Source: Halothermothrix sp.
Lineage (GTDB): Bacteria; Bacillota; Halanaerobiia; DY22613
DNA: 64,000 nt
Assembly (NCBI GenBank): GCA_016841825.1
Contig: JAENYK010000002.1
Coordinates: 1-64,000 of the forward strand
Direction: 5' to 3'
Position numbers and translations under genes: made by a program
The notes under the pieces: model-generated
Databases searched by the model: none
Seen by the model: only the letters and a program-made list of their open reading frames with translations
Told to the model about the DNA's origin: nothing
Shown: positions 51,765-60,965 of the stretch, one piece after another
Position numbering within the stretch: the stretch's first letter is position 1
How the letters are laid out: each line of letters begins with the position of its first letter

Positions 51765-53000
51765 ATGCTTAAAGAAAAGAGTTATATCAGGAATAAAGAA
51801 TTGTCGATTAATGTTGAACAGACCAAGATCGATTCATTACGGAGAAAAACCATAAGCAAAACCGGATTGAGAATCTATCGGAATGGTTTGATCGGAACTG
51901 CTGGAACTATAGGAAATTATGATGAGCAGGTTCTGGAAGAACAGGCACTGGCAGCACTGCATAATCGAATCCCTTATCCGTATGAACTGACAAAAGATTT
52001 AAGTATTAGCGAAAGATATACGTCCTGTATAATTTCTGAACAGAGTCTACCTGCAGAGGTAGAAGAGTTACTGGAATTAGTTCAACGGGAGCAGCCGGGT
52101 TTTATCTTCTCTAACCGGGTGAATCTCATAGAACAGGAAACAGGGCTCAGTAATAATGCAGGTCTGGATTTATATGAGTATGATAGATATGTGGAGTTGA
52201 ATCTGCTATTTAAGGAGACGACGTCGGTCAATATTTATGATGGTGCTGTCTATTTTAAAGGAAGGCAGTATGATAATGAACTAATCTTGAAAATGATTAA
52301 TCAGATCTGTGATGCCTATAAGAATAAACATGATCTACCCCGGGAGGGTAGATATCCGGTGATCTTTGAGACTGGTCAACTAGCAATACCGTTGAGGAAG
52401 GTCATTACCGGCTTACATGGAGAGACTTTTGGCAGTAATAGTTCACCATTAAGTGACAGACGGGGACAGCAGATTTTTAGTGATAGATTCACTCTATATC
52501 AGGCCAGTACTTCTGCAGATATAGGAACACCTTTCTTTGATGCAGAAGGGGTAGTAAATGAAGGTTATTGTTATACCTTAATTGAAGAAGGTAGGATTAT
52601 TACTCCATATACCAACAAAAAGTTCTCTCAAAAATTTGACTTGCCCTTGACAGGAGCTGCTACAGCAGAGTATGATGGAGTGCCGACTTTGGGCTGGCCA
52701 AATCTGAGAATTAGGGAATCTGAGAAGACAGTTAAAGAATTGTTGGGTGGAAGAGTTGGAATCTATGTTATAATAGCTTCAGGAGGGGATTTCACTCATA
52801 CAGGAGATTTTAGCACTCCTGTACAGCTGGCCCTGTTCTTTGATGGGGAAAGATTTGTGGGTAGATTACCTGAATTGAATATATCTTCAAACATATTTAG
52901 GATGTGTGGTGAAGACTTTATTGGGGTTAGTAAAGATTCTCCGTCAGAGCTATCATTGGAAAAGTGTCTACTTATTGATATGAATGTATCTAAAATTTAG
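51765..53000 (+). CDS. TldE/PmbA-like partner, pair 2
   Basis: This 411-aa protein lacks the HExxxH motif (the aligned region reads GQLAIPLRKVITGLHGETF). It has TldE-like features such as the SDRFTLYQAS stretch and the GGDFTHTGDFSTP motif near the C-terminus. The ATG at 51765 lies 6-7 nt after GGGGGGA; the longer frame runs back into the previous gene and has no binding site. It starts 11 nt after the TldD stop. Confidence 0.85.
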   Translation: MLKEKSYIRNKELSINVEQTKIDSLRRKTISKTGLRIYRNGLIGTAGTIGNYDEQVLEEQALAALHNRIPYPYELTKDLSISERYTSCIISEQSLPAEVEELLELVQREQPGFIFSNRVNLIEQETGLSNNAGLDLYEYDRYVELNLLFKETTSVNIYDGAVYFKGRQYDNELILKMINQICDAYKNKHDLPREGRYPVIFETGQLAIPLRKVITGLHGETFGSNSSPLSDRRGQQIFSDRFTLYQASTSADIGTPFFDAEGVVNEGYCYTLIEEGRIITPYTNKKFSQKFDLPLTGAATAEYDGVPTLGWPNLRIRESEKTVKELLGGRVGIYVIIASGGDFTHTGDFSTPVQLALFFDGERFVGRLPELNISSNIFRMCGEDFIGVSKDSPSELSLEKCLLIDMNVSKI

Positions 53001-53015
53001 AGGAGGATAAACAAT

Positions 53016-54245
53016 ATGCGATTAAGAACCAAAAATGTACTATGTTTTGTGATTGTTTTATCAATTATAATCTGTGGGTTGGGAGTTCAGGCTAATGATG
53101 CTGAACAATGGATTGAGGATATTGATTATCTGGCTAAACAGCTCCCCAGAGAACACAAAAACCTGTTTGCCAATCTGAAAAAAACTGTATTTGAACAAGA
53201 GATTGAAGAGTTAAAACAGGAGATTCCTAATCTGAGTGAAAACGAGATTGTGGCGAACATATCGAGAATTGTAGCTATGGTGGGTGATGCCCATACTACC
53301 TTAGGATTGAATGTTACCCGGGCGTATCCATTGTCATTTTATTGGTTTGAAGAAGGAATTTATTTGGCTTATGCGACTGCTGAATATAAAGAGGCTTTAT
53401 ATTGTAAACTCACTAAAATTAACGGCCATAAATTGGAAGAGGTTATGGACATTCTATGTACAGTTATTTCTCATGAGAATGAAGCACAGTTAAAAAGCAA
53501 GATTCCCCAGTATCTGATTTTTACAGATATGTTATTAGGTTTAGGTTTGATTTCCAACCCGTATATGGTTGAATACACTTTCATGGATAGAATGGGAGAA
53601 GAGTTCTCTTTAATAGTTGAGCCTATTTCAGCGACAGGCGGAAGACCTGAGTTAATTGGGGGAATGGAGGCTACCCCACTATACTGCGAAAGTCCAGAGC
53701 AGTACTATTGGTATAGATATTTGGAGGATGCGAAAACTGTTTATTTCAAATATAATGCGTGTAGTAATATGCAAGATCAGTCAGTAAGTTCTTTTACAAA
53801 AGAATTATTAAGCTTTGTAGACAAAAATCCGGTAGAGAAATTAGTGATTGATCTCCGAAACAATGGGGGAGGGAATTCAGCTTTATTGGACTCTTTCATT
53901 AATAAGTTGAAGAAGAACAAGAAACTTAATCAAGAGGGAAAACTGTTTGTGATAATTGGTCGCGAGACATTTTCTTCAGCGATCTTAAATGCAGCAAGTT
54001 TGAAGAATAAGACAACTGCGATCTTTGTCGGTGAACCAACAGGAGGTCGCCCGAATCATTATGGAGAGGTCAAATACTTTCGTCTACCCAACTCTCAAAT
54101 GTATGTGACTTATTCAACTAAGTACTTTACTTATTTTAAAGAAGATGTACCAACATTTGTACCGGATATAGCGGTGGAACTGTCGATTGATGATTATATT
54201 CATGGAAAAGATCCAGTATTAGAGACAATATTAACGGAATTTTGA
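53016..54245 (+). CDS. Secreted S41-family-like peptidase
   Basis: This 409-aa protein has a signal peptide or membrane anchor (residues about 7-24, ending VQA). The C-terminal-processing-peptidase fold follows, without a clear PDZ domain. The motifs VIDLRNNGGGNS and IGRETFSSAILNA (catalytic Ser) are typical of S41, while the usual lysine four residues on is replaced by Asn, so another residue must serve as base or activity is altered. GEPTGGRPNHYG follows. GAGGAGG lies 8 nt before the ATG. It shares the operon with the TldD/E pair. Confidence 0.82.
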   Translation: MRLRTKNVLCFVIVLSIIICGLGVQANDAEQWIEDIDYLAKQLPREHKNLFANLKKTVFEQEIEELKQEIPNLSENEIVANISRIVAMVGDAHTTLGLNVTRAYPLSFYWFEEGIYLAYATAEYKEALYCKLTKINGHKLEEVMDILCTVISHENEAQLKSKIPQYLIFTDMLLGLGLISNPYMVEYTFMDRMGEEFSLIVEPISATGGRPELIGGMEATPLYCESPEQYYWYRYLEDAKTVYFKYNACSNMQDQSVSSFTKELLSFVDKNPVEKLVIDLRNNGGGNSALLDSFINKLKKNKKLNQEGKLFVIIGRETFSSAILNAASLKNKTTAIFVGEPTGGRPNHYGEVKYFRLPNSQMYVTYSTKYFTYFKEDVPTFVPDIAVELSIDDYIHGKDPVLETILTEF

Positions 54246-54343
54246 GTAAGTGGAGAGTTGAAGAAATAATGCTTGATATGGAAAAGATTGTTAACTAGAT
54301 AGTAGAGATGATATAATCTCATCTTTGACAGTTGAGAGAATTG

Positions 54344-54388
54344 AAAAGCCTGTAAATCCCTGATATTAAAGGATTTACAGGTTTTATA
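54344..54388 (+). terminator. Rho-independent terminator
   Basis: A long stem AAAGCCTGTAAATCC (54345-54359) with GGATTTACAGGTTTT and a T run ends the tldD/E-S41 operon. Confidence 0.8.
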
Positions 54389-54621
54389 CTGTCTCTAAAA
54401 AGTTCATATTTTTAGAGTTGAAATATAAATTTGTGTTTATATTAGACGCTAATTTAGATGTTTTTTAATAGACGAAGCATAATGTAGAAGAGGTTTTTAT
54501 TGTTTTTATAGAGAATAATAATATAGAAAGTAGTAATAAAAATTATTATTCTAAAAATCGCTATGAGATCGAAAGACAATTACTATAAGATTGATATAGC
54601 CGTTAATTGGAGGTTTTTTAC
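54389..54621. other. Promoter-bearing leader of the glycan operon
   Basis: This is AT-rich, with no riboswitch consensus (neither class of c-di-GMP riboswitch is evident) and no clear promoter pair. Confidence 0.4.
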
Positions 54622-55614
54622 ATGAATTCGAAAAAAATATCTGTAATTATACCTTGTTATAACGAAGAGGAAGTAATTAGAGAGACATATAATCGTTTAA
54701 CAGCTGTCATGAAAAGCATCGAAGAAAAATATTGTTATGAGTTAATTTTTATTAACGATGGTTCTAAAGACAAAACAATTGATATTTTAAGGGATTTGTC
54801 AACTCAACATTCATATGTTAAAGTCATCAGCTTTTCGAGGAATTTTGGACATCAGATAGCTGTTACTGCAGGAATCGATCAGGCTAATGGGGATGCAGTT
54901 ATACTGATTGATGCAGATTTACAGGATCCACCAGAGCTAATATTGGACTTTTTGCAAAAGTGGGAAGAAGGTTATCAAGTAGTTTATGCAGTAAGACGAA
55001 GGAGAGAAGGGGAGACATGGTTTAAAAAAATAACAGCTGGTCTGTTTTATCGGACTTTAAAGAGTATTGTAGATGTTGATATACCTTTAGATACTGGGGA
55101 TTTTAGATTAATGAGCTATGAGGTTGTTGAAGTTCTAAAATCAATAAAAGAACGACATAGATTTATTCGAGGATTGGTTTCATGGGTTGGATTTAAACAA
55201 ATAGGTATAGAATATGATCGGGACAAGCGCTTTGCAGGAAAAACTAAATATCCTCTGAAAAAGATGATTAAATTTTCTATAGATGCAATAACATCATTCT
55301 CGTTTGTTCCTCTTAGGGTAGCTAGTTTTCTGGGATTTTTCTCAGCTTTTTTGGGCTTAATTGGAATTCTATTTTCTTTATATTTAAAATTAGCTACAGA
55401 TGCTACAATACAAGGTTGGACTTCATTGATGCTAGTAGTGCTCTTTCTGGGTGGAATGCAGTTACTCATACTGGGGATTATTGGAGAATATTTAGGTCGT
55501 ATATATGATGAAACAAGAAAACGTCCTCTTTATGTTATTGCAGAAAAATTAGGTTTTGGAAATCAAACAAATAAATTAAAACCAAAGCAAAAATTAACAA
55601 AAATTAATATGTAA
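54622..55614 (+). CDS. GtrB/DPM1-like membrane glycosyltransferase
   Basis: This 330-aa GT2 protein has the DxD region LIDADLQDPP and the IFINDGSKDKT nucleotide-binding motif. Two C-terminal membrane segments follow (about 235-257 and 268-290), as in GtrB/polyprenyl-phosphate sugar transferases. It would load a sugar onto undecaprenyl phosphate on the cytoplasmic side. The ATG at 54622 follows TTGGAGG by 8 nt; an upstream TTG overlaps that box. A GtrA-type flippase gene follows after 16 bp, the usual partner. Confidence 0.9.
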   Translation: MNSKKISVIIPCYNEEEVIRETYNRLTAVMKSIEEKYCYELIFINDGSKDKTIDILRDLSTQHSYVKVISFSRNFGHQIAVTAGIDQANGDAVILIDADLQDPPELILDFLQKWEEGYQVVYAVRRRREGETWFKKITAGLFYRTLKSIVDVDIPLDTGDFRLMSYEVVEVLKSIKERHRFIRGLVSWVGFKQIGIEYDRDKRFAGKTKYPLKKMIKFSIDAITSFSFVPLRVASFLGFFSAFLGLIGILFSLYLKLATDATIQGWTSLMLVVLFLGGMQLLILGIIGEYLGRIYDETRKRPLYVIAEKLGFGNQTNKLKPKQKLTKINM

Positions 55615-55630
55615 CTTGGAGAGAATTTTA

Positions 55631-56062
55631 ATGAAGAAAAAAAGCTTAAATAATGATTTTCATCAACTACAAAAATATATTAAATACTTATTCTTTGGTT
55701 TCCTTACTACTATATTAAATGCTGTTATTTTTAGTTTGTGTGTATGGCTGAATATTTATTATCTGCTGAGCAATTCCCTGGCTTTTATAATAGCAGTTAT
55801 ATTTGCATATCTGACAAATAAAAGATGGGTATTTTTTGAGTCAAATTCAAATAAAATTAGTTTTCATGAATTTTTCAGGTTTGCTGCTTCCAGAATTTCT
55901 ACATTTATATTAGAAAGTATTATATTATTTTTATTTATAACTTTGATGGGCTTCAATCAATATGGGGTTAAGCTTGTAGCCACTCTAATCGTTGTGATCA
56001 CCAATTATTTCTTGAGTGAATTTATAGTTTTTAAAAAACAAGAAACTTTTGAAGAGGTATAA
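55631..56062 (+). CDS. gtrA: GtrA-family putative flippase
   Basis: This 143-aa protein has four hydrophobic segments (residues about 16-36, 44-62, 83-103, 112-130). The F-G-x(n)-L-Y opening YLFFGFLTTILNA and the NKRWVFF motif are typical of GtrA, which is thought to flip undecaprenyl-phosphate sugar across the membrane. Its neighbours, GtrB-like before it and a large membrane transferase after it, make the complete three-component glycosylation set. Confidence 0.88.
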   Translation: MKKKSLNNDFHQLQKYIKYLFFGFLTTILNAVIFSLCVWLNIYYLLSNSLAFIIAVIFAYLTNKRWVFFESNSNKISFHEFFRFAASRISTFILESIILFLFITLMGFNQYGVKLVATLIVVITNYFLSEFIVFKKQETFEEV

Positions 56063-56064
56063 CC

Positions 56065-57531
56065 ATGTATAAAATTATTAAACCTTCTATATTTGCTGTC
56101 CTGATTTTGTTATTAATATCTGGTTCTGCTTTGTTTATACCACCCCTGATTGGTTTAGCAGATAACGGAGATTTTGAGAGAGTAATAATTCCAAATGGGT
56201 TAAGGCATGAACAGCAATGGGATCAAAATGATTTCTTTGGGTATTTTAATCATAAATATGACAGGCTTCAGTATTATAATCCAGCGAAAGAAAATATTAA
56301 ATCCAGTCAAAGTTTAATAGTTAGATTTGCTATGGTGCTTGATAATATGTTTACTAAAGATGAAAAATTTGATACAAGATTTTTAGCTGCCATTAGCCTG
56401 ATAGTCCTTGCTTTAAGTATCTACTGGATTGTAGAAGTTATAGAAAAAATGACAGATAATAAAGGCCTTAAGTATCTATTGGCTCTATTAGCTGTTATTA
56501 TATTTGGTGATATAGGTTATACCTCATATTTTAATAGTTTCTTTGGGGAAGCAGTTGCCTATCCATTTTTTATCTTATCCATATCGGTTTTGCTGAAATT
56601 ATCACAGAATAAAGAAATAAAAAAAAGATATTTAGTTATATATTTTATCTCCAGTTGTATGTTTGTGGGTTCAAAGAATCAATTTTCTCCAAACGGAATA
56701 TTATCTTTTGTATTATTGATATCCCTACTATTTTTTAATATTGGCAATAAAAGAAAGATATTGGTGCTTAGTTTAGGGTTTTTGCTACTCGGCTTTTCAC
56801 TTTTAATGTATTTAATAATTGATGATAACATTTATCTGATAAATAAATATCACATGATGACCAGAGGAGTTATGCTGTTTGAACCAGATGTAGAGGGTGT
56901 TACTAAAGAGATAGGTCTTGATGAGCAATATGCTTTGCTGGCAGAGACGATTTATTTTGATAGAACTCCAGTGATAGATCCCAAAGATGAGATATTACTG
57001 AATAACTTTTATTCCAGGTATAATGTTTTTTCTGTTACTCTTTATTATTTAAAAAACCCTGGGGCTTTTTCCAAATTATTAAATTTTGGTTGGAAAAATA
57101 GTTTTTCCATTAGACCTGAAGTTTTGGGAAATTATGAAAGAAATTCAGGAAAAGAATATGGCGAGAAGGCTAAATTTTTTTCTCTGTGGAGTTATTTAAA
57201 GGATAATTATATCCCCCATTCATCAAATTTTGCTCATTTTTTTATTATCCTCTGTCTTATATTTGCTATTAATAGGGTACTAGAATACAAAAATAGAGGT
57301 GTTGTGAAAATAAATTATTATAGTGAAATTGTTATGTTATATGTACTTTTTACAGGATTTTCACAAGTAGTAATATCCTTTATTGGAGCAGGGGATGCAG
57401 ATCTAAAAAAACATCTTTTCATGACTACCGTCTCATTGGATATTCTTTTTTTCTATAATTTTTCTTATGTTGTTTCAATATTTTATAAAAAATGCAAAAT
57501 ATATAAAAATAACAGAAAGGAGATGTCATAA
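56065..57531 (+). CDS. Multi-spanning glycosyltransferase-like protein (WsfD-like)
   Basis: This 488-aa protein has about 9-11 membrane segments. The early extracytoplasmic loop IGLADNGDFERV carries acidic residues, as in GT-C-type transferases and the WsfD-type hexose transferases of Gram-positive S-layer or wall glycosylation. It would use the lipid-linked sugar supplied by the two preceding genes on the outer side of the membrane. The start follows the gtrA stop by 2 nt. The specific acceptor is unknown. Confidence 0.7.
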   Translation: MYKIIKPSIFAVLILLLISGSALFIPPLIGLADNGDFERVIIPNGLRHEQQWDQNDFFGYFNHKYDRLQYYNPAKENIKSSQSLIVRFAMVLDNMFTKDEKFDTRFLAAISLIVLALSIYWIVEVIEKMTDNKGLKYLLALLAVIIFGDIGYTSYFNSFFGEAVAYPFFILSISVLLKLSQNKEIKKRYLVIYFISSCMFVGSKNQFSPNGILSFVLLISLLFFNIGNKRKILVLSLGFLLLGFSLLMYLIIDDNIYLINKYHMMTRGVMLFEPDVEGVTKEIGLDEQYALLAETIYFDRTPVIDPKDEILLNNFYSRYNVFSVTLYYLKNPGAFSKLLNFGWKNSFSIRPEVLGNYERNSGKEYGEKAKFFSLWSYLKDNYIPHSSNFAHFFIILCLIFAINRVLEYKNRGVVKINYYSEIVMLYVLFTGFSQVVISFIGAGDADLKKHLFMTTVSLDILFFYNFSYVVSIFYKKCKIYKNNRKEMS

Positions 57532-58395
57532 ATGGAAAATAAATTGGATAATCGTATTTCGAGCAGAATTGATTTAGTATATATTGCTTTAATCACTATG
57601 TTTTTCATATTGTTAATTGTTTCTTCATTTATGGGATTAAGTCAAAATCCTATGAATGTTTTTCTAATATTTATTTTAATGTTAGGAACGATAATTGGTT
57701 ATTATGCAGGTATTACGGCGGCAATGATTTATTCTATTATATTTATTTTTTTATATGCCAGTTATTCTATCTTTTTAAACATTTCCCGGGGAATACCGGT
57801 CGGTAATATTGTTTATTTCTGGATGTTAATTGTGCCATTACTTGCTGTTATATCTGCCTATAATGGTAGTTTGATTAAAAATATTCAAGATCAAAATAGG
57901 AGTTTGAGAAAAGAAAATGCTGAGTTTGTGATGATTGATAAAGAGACAGGACTAATGAATTCTCATACATTTTTTAATGAACTGCAGGTTTTCATGAAGA
58001 TAAATGAACGGTATAATATAGAAGTTTATCTGATGTTAGTGAAAATGAAATATGAAAATGAAGTAATCAGGATACTTGGAGAGTCAAAATATAAGCGAAT
58101 GGTTAATATGATTTCGAAAGCGATTAATTCCATGCTCCGGGAAGAAGATAAAAAGTATATATTAAGAGATGTTAATATGTTTGGCATTATTATCTTATCC
58201 AATAAAAATGGTGGAAAACAGGTAAAGAATAGGCTAAAAGAAATAATTAAAAATATTGACTCTGAAGATGATTTTCTGATTAACAGTGTTAAATTAGAAG
58301 TACAGGTAGGTCTGGTATGTTATAACGCAGAAAAAATTAGCAGTCCCTATGAGTTTTATAAAATGGCTGAAAGGGATTTGGAGTTTGATGTATAA
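57532..58395 (+). CDS. ydaK: Membrane c-di-GMP receptor with degenerate GGDEF domain (YdaK/PssE-like)
   Basis: This 287-aa protein has about four membrane segments (16-36, 44-60, 60-82, 94-112). A GGDEF-fold domain follows in which the active-site motif is replaced by RDVNMF (212-217). The inhibitory-site RxxD upstream is kept as REED (203-206). A dead active site with an intact I-site is the hallmark of c-di-GMP receptors such as B. subtilis YdaK. The start directly abuts the previous gene and the stop is adjacent to the next. It heads the exopolysaccharide block. Confidence 0.8.
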   Translation: MENKLDNRISSRIDLVYIALITMFFILLIVSSFMGLSQNPMNVFLIFILMLGTIIGYYAGITAAMIYSIIFIFLYASYSIFLNISRGIPVGNIVYFWMLIVPLLAVISAYNGSLIKNIQDQNRSLRKENAEFVMIDKETGLMNSHTFFNELQVFMKINERYNIEVYLMLVKMKYENEVIRILGESKYKRMVNMISKAINSMLREEDKKYILRDVNMFGIIILSNKNGGKQVKNRLKEIIKNIDSEDDFLINSVKLEVQVGLVCYNAEKISSPYEFYKMAERDLEFDV

Positions 58396-59676
58396 ATGGA
58401 TCTGAAAAATTGTTATCTCAACTGTAAAATAAAAGTAATTTTATGGGTTATTTTATTTATCCTTTGTAATATTACAATTGTAACGGCAGAGAAAAACCCT
58501 TTCAATTATGTATTAGTTTATGATCATTTATACAATTATGCTGAAAAATCCAGTAATATTCTTCGCCAATATATGGAGTTAAAATCAGTTGGTCACGACG
58601 TATTGTTAGTTCAAATAGATAATTTTGATCTAAAAGAGATAAAAGAAGATTCCATAATTTTAATTGCTGTCTCCAGCTTTGATTCAGCAGAGGACTATCA
58701 GCAGATTTTAGGATTAAAGAATTACCATGTTATGACTATTACAAACAATCAACTTATTTCTTCGGGAGAAAAGCTAAAGAATACAGGTTTAATGATAGCA
58801 ATTGATAAGGTTTATCCCTTTTCGGATTTAAATAAATTGATGGATATCGCTGAACTTTTACATGATCGGGGTATTGATTTTATTGTTACGATTATGCCAG
58901 TCTATGATAACTATCAGCTTGAGGCTTTTGATACTTATCTGAGTGTATTAAGTTATGTAAGCAAAATGGGTGGGCATTTATTCATCCATTTCCCTCTGGA
59001 AAATAATGACGGTACATATAATTATGACTCGGGTATTGGGTTAAAAAAGACTATTACAGAATACCGAAAACAGGGTCTGGATATTAAGGGGATAACACTA
59101 CCTGAAGATAAATTGTTTACTACGATAAGGGAATTTGAGGAGTTAAATCTCCCTTTTATTCTGACAACTGAAAGAGAAAGCAAAATTAACAATAGTCTGG
59201 ATCTTCAAAGTGTATCTATAAAATTAAATAGATATATTATTATTAATGGAATTAATATTAATTATTTTGACTTCCTTTTTTATAAAAATAACTACACTGC
59301 CAGTCAACAATCCGTATATTTCTCTATTGATGATGATAAAGAGAAACTTTTTAATTTTTTAAAAATCTTTAATGCTGGAAGACTTTCTATAAAGGATTTT
59401 CAGGTGCAAGATTATAATGAAAAGTTAAAGAACTATAATATTATGGAAAATAAAGGATTATCAGAAGGAGTAAAGTCACAACTTGAATTGTTCAAAGATG
59501 AGGAATTTGAAAAAATCAGGGGTGAGAATTTAGAACAACAGCAGGCAATGGAAGGTTATGATATATCCTGGTTTACAAAAGCAGGGATCAGAATTATTTT
59601 GATTATTATTATGTTATTGATAGTCCAGGTATTAATGGGGAGACGTTTTGATACCAAAAAATACTTTAAAGATTAA
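58396..59676 (+). CDS. ydaL: DUF2334-type exopolysaccharide protein (YdaL-like)
   Basis: This 426-aa protein has an N-terminal signal anchor (about 12-30), an extracytoplasmic domain and a C-terminal membrane segment (about 398-416). The DKVYPFSDLNKLMDIAELLHDRGIDFI region matches the DUF2334 family, distant relatives of polysaccharide deacetylases. The canonical metal-ligand triad is not obvious here. In B. subtilis the counterpart lies in the ydaJKLMN operon. The ATG is immediately after the ydaK-like stop. Confidence 0.72.
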   Translation: MDLKNCYLNCKIKVILWVILFILCNITIVTAEKNPFNYVLVYDHLYNYAEKSSNILRQYMELKSVGHDVLLVQIDNFDLKEIKEDSIILIAVSSFDSAEDYQQILGLKNYHVMTITNNQLISSGEKLKNTGLMIAIDKVYPFSDLNKLMDIAELLHDRGIDFIVTIMPVYDNYQLEAFDTYLSVLSYVSKMGGHLFIHFPLENNDGTYNYDSGIGLKKTITEYRKQGLDIKGITLPEDKLFTTIREFEELNLPFILTTERESKINNSLDLQSVSIKLNRYIIINGININYFDFLFYKNNYTASQQSVYFSIDDDKEKLFNFLKIFNAGRLSIKDFQVQDYNEKLKNYNIMENKGLSEGVKSQLELFKDEEFEKIRGENLEQQQAMEGYDISWFTKAGIRIILIIIMLLIVQVLMGRRFDTKKYFKD

Positions 59677-59691
59677 GGTTGTGTTATAAAG

Positions 59692-60951
59692 ATGCTACAG
59701 AGTATATATGATTATTTATTACTATGGTCATTGTTTTCCATCTGGCTTGTTGTTCTAATAAATCAAGTGTTGGTTACAAGTGGCTTTATTTCATATCTAA
59801 AACATAATAATAAAAAGTACAGGGAGATTCCTGCTAATGATCTGCCCTTTGTATCGATATTAATTCCGGCACATAATGAGGCTAAAGTTATTGCCAAAAC
59901 TCTGCAGTCTATTTTAGAATTAAATTATGATGATAACAAATATGAGATTATAGTTATAAATGATAATTCCAGTGATAATTCAGCAGAGATTCTTGAAAAA
60001 ATTAAAGAGGAGAATCCTGACAGATTTATTAAAATAATCAATACTGACAATATTTCTGGAGGAAAAGGTAAATCTAATGCTTTAAATATAGGGTTGGCTC
60101 AGAGTAAAGGTGCATTTATTGTAGTATATGATGCCGATAATACCCCTGAAAAAAACGCATTGAAAGAATTAGTTTATTCTATATTAAAAGATGAAAAAGC
60201 GGGAGCAGTAATTGGTAAATTCCGCTGTAGAAATAAAGATAGAAATCTTTTGACAAGATTTATTAATTTGGAAGGCATTTATTTTCAATGGATGGCTCAG
60301 GCTGGTAGATGGCAGTTGTTTAAATTATGTACAATCCCTGGTACTAATTTTATTATCCGCAGAAGTATTCTGGACAAACTTGGAGGTTGGGACACTGATG
60401 CTATTACAGAGGATACTGAAATTAGTTTTAGAATTTATAAGATGGGTTATCATATCAGATTTTGCCCTTATTCTACCTCCTGGGAACAAGAACCTGAAAC
60501 ATTGTCAGTTTGGTTTAGACAGAGGAAACGTTGGGTAAAGGGTAATTATTATGTTATAACAAAGCATTTTTTTTCTTTATTCTATAAGGATACAGGTTCT
60601 ATAAGATTTGATATTCTCTATTTTATCTTTATTTATGCAATTTTTTTGACTGCAGCTGTTATCTCGGATTTCATTTTTATATTATCTTTTGGAGGATTCA
60701 TAACAACTACAGTAATGGGTTACAGCTTACTACTTTGGTTGATGGCATATCTTCTTTTTGTATTATCAGTTTTAATCTCCATCAGTGCTGAGAAAGGCGA
60801 ACTAAAAAGATCTAATGTCTTTATTGCAATAATAATGTATTTTTCATATTGTAAATTATGGTCAATTATAGCTGTCGTTGGTCTGGTTAGTTTTATTAAG
60901 GATGTCACCTTTAATAGAGAAATAACCTGGTATAAAACAGAGAGATTCTAG
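59692..60951 (+). CDS. ydaM: Processive GT2 glycan synthase (YdaM/PgaC-like)
   Basis: This 419-aa family-2 transferase has one N-terminal (about 8-30) and three to four C-terminal membrane segments. Catalytic features are in order: VINDNSSDN, YDADNTPE (DxD), ITEDTEIS (TED) and QRKRW (the QxxRW processivity motif). It polymerises and extrudes a polysaccharide. No PilZ domain is fused, in line with regulation through the separate YdaK-like receptor. The product sugar is not predictable. Confidence 0.88.
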   Translation: MLQSIYDYLLLWSLFSIWLVVLINQVLVTSGFISYLKHNNKKYREIPANDLPFVSILIPAHNEAKVIAKTLQSILELNYDDNKYEIIVINDNSSDNSAEILEKIKEENPDRFIKIINTDNISGGKGKSNALNIGLAQSKGAFIVVYDADNTPEKNALKELVYSILKDEKAGAVIGKFRCRNKDRNLLTRFINLEGIYFQWMAQAGRWQLFKLCTIPGTNFIIRRSILDKLGGWDTDAITEDTEISFRIYKMGYHIRFCPYSTSWEQEPETLSVWFRQRKRWVKGNYYVITKHFFSLFYKDTGSIRFDILYFIFIYAIFLTAAVISDFIFILSFGGFITTTVMGYSLLLWLMAYLLFVLSVLISISAEKGELKRSNVFIAIIMYFSYCKLWSIIAVVGLVSFIKDVTFNREITWYKTERF

Positions 60952-60965
60952 AGGAGGAGCAGAAA

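Noticed and set aside
54246-54621. c-di-GMP riboswitch before the glycan operon
   Set aside because: No conserved class I or class II core is visible; control is better explained by the receptor protein.
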